DNA of 14,829 nucleotides from CAG-390 sp045546615. Lineage in GTDB: Bacteria > Bacillota > Clostridia > Oscillospirales > CAG-272. The notes beneath the pieces are model-generated. The model was given only the letters and a program-made list of their open reading frames with translations. It made no database searches and had not been told where the DNA came from. Positions 6,278-13,564 of the stretch are shown piece by piece. The stretch spans positions 1 to 14,829 of the forward strand of contig JAZQDD010000053.1 in assembly GCA_045546615.1 (NCBI GenBank). The letters are read 5' to 3'. The position numbers and the translations under genes are program-made. Numbering within the stretch: position 1 is the first letter of the stretch; every line of letters starts with the position of its first letter.

Positions 6278-7768
6278 ATGAAAAAATTACTCATTTCTAT
6301 CGGCGCGGGGGTAGTTGCCATTGCCCTGATAGTCTCCATCGCTCTCTTTCTTTCCACCCCCTCTCCCTTTGTACAGATAAAGGGCGAACACGTTTTCAGA
6401 TATTCCCCCGAAGATAGACAGCTTTATATCATTTACAACGGCAAAATAATCGGCTCGCCCATCGAGTGCGACGCATACGATACGCATAGCCGTTGCGCTG
6501 ACCTTTCTGCCGCGCTTTTCAGCGTCACAAACGGCAAGGGAAATGAAGCAAAAACAGCGTATTACGTCGCAAACGCTGACGTAATAACGGCACTTCCCGA
6601 CGATAACCTTAAATACCTTGAAATCTCCAAGGACGGCAAGAGCGTAACAGCCACAGACCCATCCGAGGGAGAGAAAAAAATCTATTTATACAACATAAGC
6701 AACCAAAGTAAGCGGGAGTTTGCGTACGTGGGCAATGAATTAAGAGCCGCCGTGTACTCCGAAAGCTTTAACTCCATCATCTACACTTCCACAAGCGTAG
6801 AAAACGGTGCCGTGACCTTGAACCTCAACCTCTACACCAACGGCGAGAGCGTTAAGCTCGCTTCCGATATGTACCCCCTTGCCGTTTCCGATGACGGCGA
6901 GCGCATCTACGCATACGTCGTTGTCTCCCCCGAGCCATCGCTTGAATATCCTTTCGGCAAGGGCTTGTTCACTCTCTACGAGCTTAACAAAAACGGCGAA
7001 AAAGTCAAAATAGCGGAGAGCTTCAATAAAAATTACTTCTATTTTAATAAAGATTGCTCGCAGATAATATACCTTGCGGACGGCAAGGCGTTTTTCCGCG
7101 AATACGGCGCAGAAAGCCCCGTAAGGCTCGGCAGCGCAACGAGTTGCACCCCGATATATCCCGCAGGCACGTGCGCTGTTGAGGATTTTTGCGGTCTGCC
7201 CGTTAAACTTTACTCCGATATTGACGGCGCACGCGCATACCGTGTCGAGAGTGATAAAGATGACGTCGAAATGATCACATCGGGCTTTTACGATATACAC
7301 CTGACGTCCGACGGCAAAACGCTGTACTGCTTAAAGAACGAGTCCATCCGCCGTATTGACGTAGACGATCCGTCAAGCGAGGAGACCCTCATTGAAGATA
7401 AGACCTACAACGCCCATTTCTCCCACGACGGCGAGACGGTATACTACCTCGTGAAAGGAGTGCTTTACTATCTGAACGAAGATAACAATGGCGTAGAGAT
7501 ATCCGACAACGTTAAAAACAGCGTCATGACCGATAGCGGCATGCTTCTTTACGTCGAGAATGACGGTACTCTTTACTGCTCCGAGAACGGCTCAAAGGGC
7601 AAAGAGATAGCCGCCAATATTTTCGACCTGACCGTATACCGCGGAACCGCAACCTACTTTACCGACATAAATAACTATGACGGTGTTGCCGGCGTATTTT
7701 ATCTCAATGACGAAAATTCCTTTGAAGATCTTGCCGTCGGCAAAAAGTTCAAATACAACGATAATTGA
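6278..7768 (+). CDS. Membrane-anchored beta-propeller-like protein, function unknown
   Basis: A 496-residue protein with an N-terminal basic-hydrophobic anchor (about 4-26) without a lipobox, so the bulk should lie outside the membrane. The exported part carries repeated strand-turn-strand phrases of the WD40-like/PD40 propeller type, centred on S-x-D-G: ISKDGKSV at 116-123, VSDDGERIY at 203-211, LTSDGKTLY at 342-350 and FSHDGETVY at 381-389, with weaker copies between. Such propellers usually bind proteins or glycans. No catalytic residues are recognisable, and a function cannot be assigned. AAGAGGA (6266-6272) precedes the ATG, and the gene starts 27 bases after the YgiQ-family stop, which suggests read-through from it. 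Only a weak AT-rich dyad near 7786-7808 follows it. Confidence 0.75.
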   Translation: MKKLLISIGAGVVAIALIVSIALFLSTPSPFVQIKGEHVFRYSPEDRQLYIIYNGKIIGSPIECDAYDTHSRCADLSAALFSVTNGKGNEAKTAYYVANADVITALPDDNLKYLEISKDGKSVTATDPSEGEKKIYLYNISNQSKREFAYVGNELRAAVYSESFNSIIYTSTSVENGAVTLNLNLYTNGESVKLASDMYPLAVSDDGERIYAYVVVSPEPSLEYPFGKGLFTLYELNKNGEKVKIAESFNKNYFYFNKDCSQIIYLADGKAFFREYGAESPVRLGSATSCTPIYPAGTCAVEDFCGLPVKLYSDIDGARAYRVESDKDDVEMITSGFYDIHLTSDGKTLYCLKNESIRRIDVDDPSSEETLIEDKTYNAHFSHDGETVYYLVKGVLYYLNEDNNGVEISDNVKNSVMTDSGMLLYVENDGTLYCSENGSKGKEIAANIFDLTVYRGTATYFTDINNYDGVAGVFYLNDENSFEDLAVGKKFKYNDN

Positions 7769-7839
7769 CGGCAAAAAAGCTAAAAAACGATATTTTTCGT
7801 ATTTTTTCCGCATTATATACACAAAATTTTCATTAAAGA

Positions 7840-7868
7840 TTGACAAATTATTTAAAATATGATAAAAT
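7840..7868 (+). promoter_or_regulatory. Consensus sigma-A promoter of the exported acidic protein
   Basis: A perfect -35 TTGACA (7840-7845), a 17-nt spacer and -10 TAAAAT (7863-7868), in AT-rich surroundings. The leader is about 43 nt, with a small hairpin (GACTG 7881-7885 with CAGTC 7896-7900) just before the AAAGAGGA ribosome binding site at 7903-7910. This is the strongest promoter by consensus in the window. Confidence 0.87.
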
Positions 7869-7918
7869 ACAATAAATATAGACTGTTAAATTATGCAGTC
7901 GGAAAGAGGATATAATAA

Positions 7919-9517
7919 ATGAAAAGATTTCTTATCATGGTGCTTTGCGCGATAGTCGGCGTGGCTGTGCTTGTAACAGGCTTTACCGCTATATTCGGCT
8001 CGTCCAAGAATATCGCACTCAGAGCTATTGACGGCGCTATCGACGGTCTTGCTAACCGCGACGAGGCTGACTACATCTACAACGTACTGTCCGGCGGCTC
8101 CGTCAGCGCAAACGTTAAGACCACCGTTGAAGGTACCGAGGTCAGGGCTTCCGGTAAACTCTACCTTGAGCTTGAGGACTACTCCTTGATGTTTGACGAG
8201 CTTTCCCTCTCCGCAAAGATGGGCGAGGAAAAGATCAATATCACAGGTTCCGTTTTTGCCGATCAGGACCGTTTCTACGTTAAGAACGACGATATCCTCG
8301 GCGGTGCTTACGGAATTGAGATGGGTACTCTTGCAGATGGCTTTAAAAAGTCCGTTTTCGCTCCCGACAGCGGTTCTGCTATGGCACTTGACGAGGCTAC
8401 TTACGAGATAGTACTTGCTCTGCTTGAGCTTACTGAAAGCGATATTCCCGAGCAGATCAGCGAAGATGCTCTTGACTTTATCGACGACTACACCACCAAG
8501 GCGCGCAAGCTCCTTTTCAAGCACGCTGAATACAACAAGAACAATGAGGACGTGAAAATCGGCGATGATGAAGTAAGCGCCCGCGTTGTTTCCGTTATCA
8601 TTACCCCCGAAACCATTTCAAACTTCCTTGAGGATTTCTACGATTATCTCAAGAGTGACAAGGACCTTCGTGATTTCATAGTTAAATCTTACAGCGACCT
8701 CAAGCCCGTTACCGAAACTCTCACCCTCGTTTCCGGCAAAGCCGCTATCAACGCTGACCTTGACGTTGGTGAGCTTTACGACGAGGCTATCGAGTCTCTC
8801 GGTGAGCAGATAGATTCTATCGTTGACTCTATGAAGGACGCTGACGAGGGCTTCATCGCTGTTCGCCTTGCTACCCCCAAGTCCTCCGCAAAGCTCATGA
8901 AGGCATGGGTAGTTGCAGGTGAAAAAATTGAAGATATCGAGGATGATCCCGAGGAGCTTATGGAGCTTGGCAGCATCGATTTCGGCAAGGACGGTGCTGA
9001 AAAGACCGACGCTATCACCATTTCCGTAAGCGGACAGAAGATAAAGTACACCGTAACCGAGGAAGACGACGTTGTAACCTACAAGCTCTCTGCGGGCGAC
9101 ACTACCCTCTCCCTCGCACTTGACGAGGAGAACGAGAGCTACACCGCAAAGATGACCTCCAAGACCACCACTTGGGGCGAGACCGTAACTCACACCAGCG
9201 TTATCAGCGGCGACTACGTTACCGACGGCGATGCTACTACCCTTACCCTTGAAAAGGTAAAGGTTGACGGAACCGATCTTTTGACCGATGAAAACAAGAT
9301 CGACCTTTCCATCACTATCGAGGAAAGCGACGGAATGCCCAAGGCTGAAAGCGAGATCAAGTCCATTCTCACTATGAAGGAAGAGGACTTCACCAAGATC
9401 ATGGAAAAGGCTATGGAAAAGTTACCCTTCCTCGGCGGTTCTGAAGACGTTGAGCAAATGCCCAATGTTGATGGTTTCGTTGATAATTTCATTGGTGATT
9501 ACATTCCCGAGTTTTAA
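7919..9517 (+). CDS. Exported acidic protein of unknown function
   Basis: A 532-residue protein with one N-terminal hydrophobic segment (about 4-27, after K2-R3) and no lipobox Cys, so it is either membrane-anchored or cleaved and released. The rest is strongly acidic, rich in Asp, Glu, Ser and Thr, and alternates predicted beta-rich stretches (such as ASGKLYLELEDYSLMF) with charged helices. No known catalytic motif is visible and I do not recognise the family. The gene has a consensus promoter, a good ribosome binding site, its own terminator and codon choice rich in GCT, GGT and GTT. All this points to an abundant cell-surface or secreted product. It is monocistronic. A structural or binding role outside the cell is inference. 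Confidence 0.75.
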   Translation: MKRFLIMVLCAIVGVAVLVTGFTAIFGSSKNIALRAIDGAIDGLANRDEADYIYNVLSGGSVSANVKTTVEGTEVRASGKLYLELEDYSLMFDELSLSAKMGEEKINITGSVFADQDRFYVKNDDILGGAYGIEMGTLADGFKKSVFAPDSGSAMALDEATYEIVLALLELTESDIPEQISEDALDFIDDYTTKARKLLFKHAEYNKNNEDVKIGDDEVSARVVSVIITPETISNFLEDFYDYLKSDKDLRDFIVKSYSDLKPVTETLTLVSGKAAINADLDVGELYDEAIESLGEQIDSIVDSMKDADEGFIAVRLATPKSSAKLMKAWVVAGEKIEDIEDDPEELMELGSIDFGKDGAEKTDAITISVSGQKIKYTVTEEDDVVTYKLSAGDTTLSLALDEENESYTAKMTSKTTTWGETVTHTSVISGDYVTDGDATTLTLEKVKVDGTDLLTDENKIDLSITIEESDGMPKAESEIKSILTMKEEDFTKIMEKAMEKLPFLGGSEDVEQMPNVDGFVDNFIGDYIPEF

Positions 9518-9535
9518 TTCATAAAACATAATAAT

Positions 9536-9570
9536 TGCCCAACCTTCTTCGCAGGGGGTTGGGCAGTTTT
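9536..9570 (+). terminator. Rho-independent terminator after the exported protein
   Basis: TGCCCAACC (9536-9544) pairs perfectly with GGTTGGGCA (9557-9565) around a 12-nt loop, followed by GTTTT and further T-runs. It lies 18 bases after the stop codon at 9515-9517 and separates the highly promoted gene from the flavin-reductase-family gene. Confidence 0.9.
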
Positions 9571-9603
9571 ATCCGATTTTTCATTATTTTAAGGAGAAAC
9601 AAT

Positions 9604-10128
9604 ATGGATTTTTTGGAAATTTCCCCCCACGCTCTTGAATGCTCCAACGCCTTTAATATGATAGGCAAGGAGTGGTTCCTTATCTGCGCCGCCGACAGCG
9701 AGCGCGAGTGCGGCGCGAACGCCATGACCGCAAGCTGGGGGTATCTGGGCAATATGTGGAACAAGCCCTCGGCGATATGCTTTATCAGACCGCAACGCTA
9801 CACCTACCCGCTTGCCGAACGCGCCGAGCGCGTGTCGCTGTGCTTTTTCGGAGAGGGCGAGCGCGAGATGTTTTCATATTTCGGCACGAAAAGCGGCGCG
9901 GACGGCGATAAAGCCGCCGCGTGCGGACTGCACTACGATTATATCGACGGCGTGCCGTATATCAGAGAGGCAAAAACGGTGCTTATCTGCCGCAAGATGT
10001 ACGTTGACGACCTGCACCCCGAGTGCTTTGCCGACGAGAGCCTTATATCCTCATTCTATAAGGCAGGCGATTATCACAGAATGTACGCCTGCGCGATAGA
10101 AAAAGCGATGGTTAAAGCTACTTCGTAG
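9604..10128 (+). CDS. Flavin reductase family protein (FMN-binding split barrel)
   Basis: A 174-residue cytoplasmic flavoprotein of the flavin-reductase-like/flavoredoxin group. The family phrase NAMTASWGYLGNMWNKP (39-55) and RPQRYT (62-67) form the FMN phosphate and isoalloxazine contacts in relatives, and a DYHRMYACAIEKAMVK C-terminal strand matches the usual end of the fold. The electron partner is unknown. The start at 9604 is supported by AAGGAG (9591-9596); upstream in-frame starts would lie in the preceding terminator. The last five residues (VKATS) and the TAG stop are encoded by an 11-bp hairpin (10111-10135) that is the first unit of hairpin array 3L, which suggests the array replaced or trimmed the original 3' end. 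Confidence 0.9.
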   Translation: MDFLEISPHALECSNAFNMIGKEWFLICAADSERECGANAMTASWGYLGNMWNKPSAICFIRPQRYTYPLAERAERVSLCFFGEGEREMFSYFGTKSGADGDKAAACGLHYDYIDGVPYIREAKTVLICRKMYVDDLHPECFADESLISSFYKAGDYHRMYACAIEKAMVKATS

Positions 10129-10210
10129 CTTTAACAGTGATATATTTGGCTTCGCCAAATATGATATACGCTTCGCGTATGATGAATGATGTATTTGCCT
10201 TGCGGCAAAT
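10111..10210 (-). repeat. Modular hairpin array 3L (4 hairpins, opposite polarity)
   Basis: Stems are at 10111-10121/10125-10135, 10144-10150/10154-10160, 10166-10171/10175-10180 and 10193-10199/10204-10210. Read on the minus strand, the loops are GAA, GAA, GAA and GCAA and the linkers are TATATCAT and ACATCATTCATCAT, the same polarity signs as the other arrays show on the plus strand. It begins inside the flavin-reductase-family gene and runs to the shared terminator at 10220-10252. It mirrors array 3R module by module. Confidence 0.9.
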
Positions 10211-10219
10211 ATGAAGGAA

Positions 10220-10252
10220 AAAAGCGGAAGAAACGCAGTTTCTTCCGCTTTT
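10220..10252. terminator. Shared bidirectional terminator between convergent genes
   Basis: AAAAGCGGAAGAAAC (10220-10234) pairs perfectly with 10238-10252 around a GCA loop. A-runs before and T-runs after serve both directions: the plus-strand flavin-reductase-family gene and the minus-strand efp operon. Its core equals that of the terminator at 1-38, with the A-T pair at one stem position exchanged for C-G, a compensatory change. Confidence 0.9.
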
Positions 10253-10258
10253 ATTTAT

Positions 10259-10387
10259 GCTTTTTGCACCGCAAAAAGCTTCATTCATATTTCGCGAAGC
10301 GAAATATATCATTCATCATACGCCGTAGGCGTACATCATATTTGCCAAAGGCAAATATATCATTGTAAAAACGCAAAGCGTTTTTAC
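10259..10387 (+). repeat. Modular hairpin array 3R (5 hairpins)
   Basis: Stems are at 10259-10267/10271-10279, 10287-10295/10299-10307, 10319-10324/10328-10333, 10338-10346/10350-10358 and 10365-10374/10378-10387. Plus-strand loops are ACC, GAA, GTA, AAA and AAA. Linkers are of the TATATCATT and ATTCATCAT type. The last hairpin touches the stop codon (10388-10390) of the minus-strand CD1247-type gene. With array 3L it forms an inverted pair around the terminator, with matching linkers but different, still self-complementary stems. Confidence 0.9.
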
Positions 10388-10708
10388 TTAATCCTCGTCC
10401 TCGTCTTCGAAGTCTTCTTCGTCAAATTCCTCGAAATCAAAATCGTCACAATCGCAGTCGCAATCGCAGTCGCAATCGCAGTCGAAATCGTCGTATACGA
10501 ATTCCTCAACCTCGCCAAGGTCCTGATCGATCTCCTCGATGTACTCGCCAAGATACTCGATATCCTCGTCGATCTCGGCAATAGCATCGGTCATCTCGCC
10601 AAGAAGCTCGATCATAGCGGCGATGAGCTTGCCCTCTGCGGTGGTCTTATCGTAATCAAGACCGTCTGCAAGGCCCTTGAGATATGCTGCCTTTTCAGTA
10701 AGTGCCAT
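10388..10708 (-). CDS. CD1247-type N-terminal domain protein with Asp-Cys repeat tail
   Basis: A 106-residue acidic protein. Residues 1-70 (AYLKGLADGLDYD and the Glu/Asp-rich heptads after it) match the N-terminal domain named after Clostridioides difficile CD1247, a helical, partly coiled-coil domain common beside efp in Clostridia. As I recall, relatives end in a zinc-ribbon-like Cys motif. Here residues 76-88 are instead an alternating Asp-Cys run with Cys at 77, 79, 81, 83, 85 and 87, followed by a purely acidic tail with Phe at 90, 92, 95 and 100. The DNA is a 12-bp tandem repeat, so the tail probably grew by slippage. It follows efp by 19 bases with a GAGGT site, so it belongs to the same operon. 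Its role is unknown; metal binding is inference. Confidence 0.8.
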   Translation of the reverse strand: MALTEKAAYLKGLADGLDYDKTTAEGKLIAAMIELLGEMTDAIAEIDEDIEYLGEYIEEIDQDLGEVEEFVYDDFDCDCDCDCDCDCDDFDFEEFDEEDFEDEDED

Positions 10709-10727
10709 TTTAATTACCTCGCTTTAA

Positions 10728-11291
10728 TTATTTGCCTGCGCGAGAGAGATACTCGCCGGTTCTGGTGTCGATCTTGAGGATCTCGCCAACCTCGATAAAG
10801 AGGGGAACCTTAACCTCTGCACCCGTCTCAAGAATAGCGGGCTTGAGGGCGTTGGTAGCGGTATTTCCTGCAAAGCCGGGGTCAGTGTCGGTAACCTCAA
10901 GCTCAACGAATGTGGGAGGCTCAACGCTGAATACCTTGCCCTTGTAGGAAACGAGCTTGCACATCATCTCTTCCTTAACGAACTTGAAGGACTCGGGGAG
11001 AACGTCAGCGTTAAGGGGAGTCATTTCGTAGGACTCCATGTCCATAAAGTAATACAGCTCGCCATCGTTGTAGGAATACTGCATATCGCGTCTCTCGATG
11101 AAGGCGCTGTCGAATTTATCTGTGGGGCTGAAAGAACGCTCGATTACGGCACCCGTAATAACGTTCTTCATCTTGGTGCGGACGAAAGCCGCGCCCTTAC
11201 CGGGCTTTACGTGCTGGAACTCGATAACCTGAAATACGTTACCGTCCATCTCAAATGTTACGCCGTTTTTAAAATCGCCGGCTACTACCAT
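10728..11291 (-). CDS. efp: Translation elongation factor P
   Basis: A 187-residue EF-P, which relieves ribosomes stalled at polyproline runs by entering the E site. It has the standard length and three-barrel layout. The loop HVKPGKGAAF (27-36) carries Lys32, the residue that is modified in many bacteria, and the C-terminal domain ends in the expected GEILKIDTRTGEYLSRA phrase. No modification enzyme is encoded nearby. A GGAGGT site (11300-11305) and a 17-nt-spaced promoter at 11346-11374 precede it. Codon choice favours GCT, GTT and CTT, as in highly expressed genes. It heads a two-gene operon with the CD1247-type gene, ending at the shared terminator. Confidence 0.97.
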   Translation of the reverse strand: MVVAGDFKNGVTFEMDGNVFQVIEFQHVKPGKGAAFVRTKMKNVITGAVIERSFSPTDKFDSAFIERRDMQYSYNDGELYYFMDMESYEMTPLNADVLPESFKFVKEEMMCKLVSYKGKVFSVEPPTFVELEVTDTDPGFAGNTATNALKPAILETGAEVKVPLFIEVGEILKIDTRTGEYLSRAGK

Positions 11292-11345
11292 GTTAATATA
11301 CCTCCGTGGTTTTGGTTTTTTGTCTGGGTATTCATACTTACATAT

Positions 11346-11374
11346 ATTTTATAATATTTTTACTCGGATTGCAA
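11346..11374 (-). promoter_or_regulatory. Promoter of the efp operon
   Basis: Read on the minus strand: -35 TTGCAA (11374-11369), a 17-nt spacer and -10 TAAAAT (11351-11346). The efp ATG lies about 55 bases downstream. The region 11292-11413 between efp and the serine dehydratase gene shows no clear terminator for the latter, so some read-through into efp is possible. Confidence 0.7.
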
Positions 11375-11413
11375 TAGCTTTTTATAACTTTTTCGTTATT
11401 TTACGCTTTTTTA

Positions 11414-12613
11414 TCAGAAAAACTTTGCAAGTCCGCCCGTTGAAGTCTCTCTGTACTGATTTGAGAGGTCTCTGCCCGTCTCGTACATCGTGCGAACAAC
11501 AGTGTCAAATGATATCATTCGCGTACCCGTAAGGAAGTTTGCAAGCGAGAGCGCGTTTATCGCACGCATCGCGGCAACGGCGTTGCGCTCGATGCAGGGT
11601 ATCTGCACGAGTCCGCAAACGGGGTCGCAGGTAAGTCCCAAATGATGCTCAAGCGCCATTTCGGCGGCGTATTCTATCTGGTCGATACCCATATCGAAAA
11701 GCTCGCAAAGTGCCGCCGACGCCATCGAGCAGGCAGTTCCTATCTCCGCCTGACAGCCGCATTCCGCACCCGAAATGGACGCATTTTGCTTGACGATATT
11801 GCCGACAAGCCCGCCCGTTGCAAGTGCGCGTATCATTTTTTCATCGGAAAACGACTTCTTTTCCTGCATATACACAAGCACGCTCGGAACTACGGCGCAC
11901 GCGCCGCAGGTGGGTGCGGTAACTATCGTCTCGCCCGCCGCATTTTGCTCGGCGGCGGCAAAGGCGTATGCGCAGACCATGCGATTCTCGCGCGTTTCGG
12001 GCCTCTCGTCGATGTGACCGCGGTTGTAAAGGAGCTGTGCCACGCGCGTAACTCCGAGTCCGCCGGGGAGCGTTCCCGTGGTGGTAAGTCCGTTTCGTAT
12101 CTCGTCCTTCATCGCGCGCCATACGCCGTAGAGAAAATCGCGGAAACCCTCGTCCTCATGGCGGAAAACATAGTCGCAAAGGCGGATATTTTCCGCTTTG
12201 CATATCGTGCTTATCTCGGCAAAGCCCGCTTCCTTGTATATCTCGGGCTTATCTATCTCGGGAACGTTCTCAATTCGGATATCGCCGCCGCCAATCGACA
12301 TGATACGGCGGCGTCCAAGCTCCCGTCCGCCCTCAAACGCCACGATATCGAGCGTGTTGGCGTGCGGCAGAGTGTCCTCGGACGTATCGGTGTCAAAAAT
12401 TATCTCAACACTCGCGGGAGCGAGCGTCATTTCTATCGCCTTGTCGGTGCAATGCCCCTTGCCCGTGAGGGCAAGAGAGGCGTAAAGCGTTACCTTGAAC
12501 GCATCGGCGCTCGGAAATATCTCCTTTATATACATACATGCACGCTCGGGACCCATGGTGTGCGATGAGGACGGCCCGCGCCCTATTTTATAAAGCTCGC
12601 GAAGTGATTTCAT
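11414..12613 (-). CDS. L-serine ammonia-lyase (dehydratase), iron-sulfur type, single chain
   Basis: A 399-residue cytoplasmic enzyme that deaminates L-serine to pyruvate and ammonia with an oxygen-sensitive [4Fe-4S] cluster. The beta-type domain comes first (GPSSSHTMGP at 13-22, to about residue 150), then the alpha-type domain with TAPTCGACAVVPSVL (232-246). Cluster ligands are probably Cys287, Cys329 and Cys340; their spacings of 42 and 11 equal those of the three cluster cysteines I recall for Escherichia coli SdaA. It is shorter than the E. coli type (about 455) and lacks a C-terminal Cys. Many Clostridia instead split the enzyme into two chains. It starts 12 bases after the permease gene with an AAAGGAG site, so it is the last gene of the ruvX operon. 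Confidence 0.92.
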   Translation of the reverse strand: MKSLRELYKIGRGPSSSHTMGPERACMYIKEIFPSADAFKVTLYASLALTGKGHCTDKAIEMTLAPASVEIIFDTDTSEDTLPHANTLDIVAFEGGRELGRRRIMSIGGGDIRIENVPEIDKPEIYKEAGFAEISTICKAENIRLCDYVFRHEDEGFRDFLYGVWRAMKDEIRNGLTTTGTLPGGLGVTRVAQLLYNRGHIDERPETRENRMVCAYAFAAAEQNAAGETIVTAPTCGACAVVPSVLVYMQEKKSFSDEKMIRALATGGLVGNIVKQNASISGAECGCQAEIGTACSMASAALCELFDMGIDQIEYAAEMALEHHLGLTCDPVCGLVQIPCIERNAVAAMRAINALSLANFLTGTRMISFDTVVRTMYETGRDLSNQYRETSTGGLAKFF

Positions 12614-12625
12614 ATCTATTCTCCT

Positions 12626-13555
12626 TTATATAATAAATCCCGCAAGAAGTCCGCCAAGAACTCCAAGCGCACAAAGCACGGCACAGAAAATAATATTTTT
12701 TTTCATTGCGCCCTCGCTGCGGTTCATTTTGAAAAGTACCAAAAGTCCAACACCGCCGTTGACGAGCAATCCCGCCATCATCTCACCCGCGCCGATAATG
12801 CCGTTAAGGTAAAATTCGGTAAGCACGACGGAAACGCTGCAGCTCGGTATGAATCCGACGAGCGCCGCCGCAAGCTCGCCAAGCACGGGAACGTCGGGCA
12901 GTAAGCCGACGAGTTTTTCCTCACCGATAAGATCTACCGTAAGTGAGACCGCAAAACTGACCGCGAAAATGAGAAGCGCGACTTTTAGCGTATGGCGGAG
13001 CGCGGGGCGCAATATACCGCCGTGGCAATCACAGCCCTCGCGGTGGCACATCTCGTGTATCTCGATGCCGTAATCCTCACCGTGGGAATGCCCCTCACAG
13101 CACTCGCCGTAGCTCTTGCGGTGATGCTCGTGCGGCTTGTGTTTTCTGTAAAGATGCAATATCAGGTCAAACGCAAAGCCCGCGCAGACCGCAAAAATGA
13201 GCTTGAACGCAAGCGTTTTTCCTATCAGACCGACCTCGCCGCTGCTGATAAGAACGGGGAGCATCTCGTCCGATGTGGCAAGGATGACCGCGAGAAACGT
13301 ACCCGCCGTGATGACCTTACCCGCGTAAAGATTTGCCGCGCCGCCCGCGACTCCGCATTGCGGAACAAGACCGAGCGTACCGCCGAGAAGCGGGCCTATG
13401 CGCTTTGCGCTCCTTATGTGCGCAAGCGTGCGCTCGCCCGCGCGATGCTCAAGCGCTTCCATGCCGAGGTAGGTAAGGAAAAGAAGCGGAAGCGTAACGG
13501 CAAGATCTTCTATACTGTGAAGCAAAACGTGCAGTATTTCGTGAAGTATTTCCAT
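12626..13555 (-). CDS. Putative manganese/arsenic permease (DUF2899/ArsP_2-like)
   Basis: A 309-residue polytopic membrane protein of the family annotated as putative arsenic efflux permease or manganese transporter (DUF2899). Hydrophobic segments lie at about 18-35, 53-75, 82-103, 114-135, 186-209, 224-240, 253-275 and 286-308. The two halves each carry a Pro-x-Cys signature, GLVPQCG at 62-68 and GFIPSCS at 234-240, which points to an inverted internal repeat and a thiol/metal site in the membrane. The loop at about 134-178 is rich in His and Cys (for example HEHHR, CCEGHSHGE, CHREGCDCH) and probably binds metal. The substrate is not proven. The ribosome binding site overlaps the ruvX stop, so the two are coupled. 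No yybP-ykoY riboswitch was seen. Confidence 0.82.
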   Translation of the reverse strand: MEILHEILHVLLHSIEDLAVTLPLLFLTYLGMEALEHRAGERTLAHIRSAKRIGPLLGGTLGLVPQCGVAGGAANLYAGKVITAGTFLAVILATSDEMLPVLISSGEVGLIGKTLAFKLIFAVCAGFAFDLILHLYRKHKPHEHHRKSYGECCEGHSHGEDYGIEIHEMCHREGCDCHGGILRPALRHTLKVALLIFAVSFAVSLTVDLIGEEKLVGLLPDVPVLGELAAALVGFIPSCSVSVVLTEFYLNGIIGAGEMMAGLLVNGGVGLLVLFKMNRSEGAMKKNIIFCAVLCALGVLGGLLAGFII

Positions 13556-13564
13556 TTTACCACC

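Noticed and set aside
7786..7808. Terminator after the propeller-like gene
   Set aside because: The dyad is short and AT-only apart from ACGA/TCGT, with a mismatch; too weak to call.
9535..9603. N-terminal extension of the flavin reductase
   Set aside because: It would be encoded by the terminator hairpin; AAGGAG and the family alignment support the ATG at 9604.
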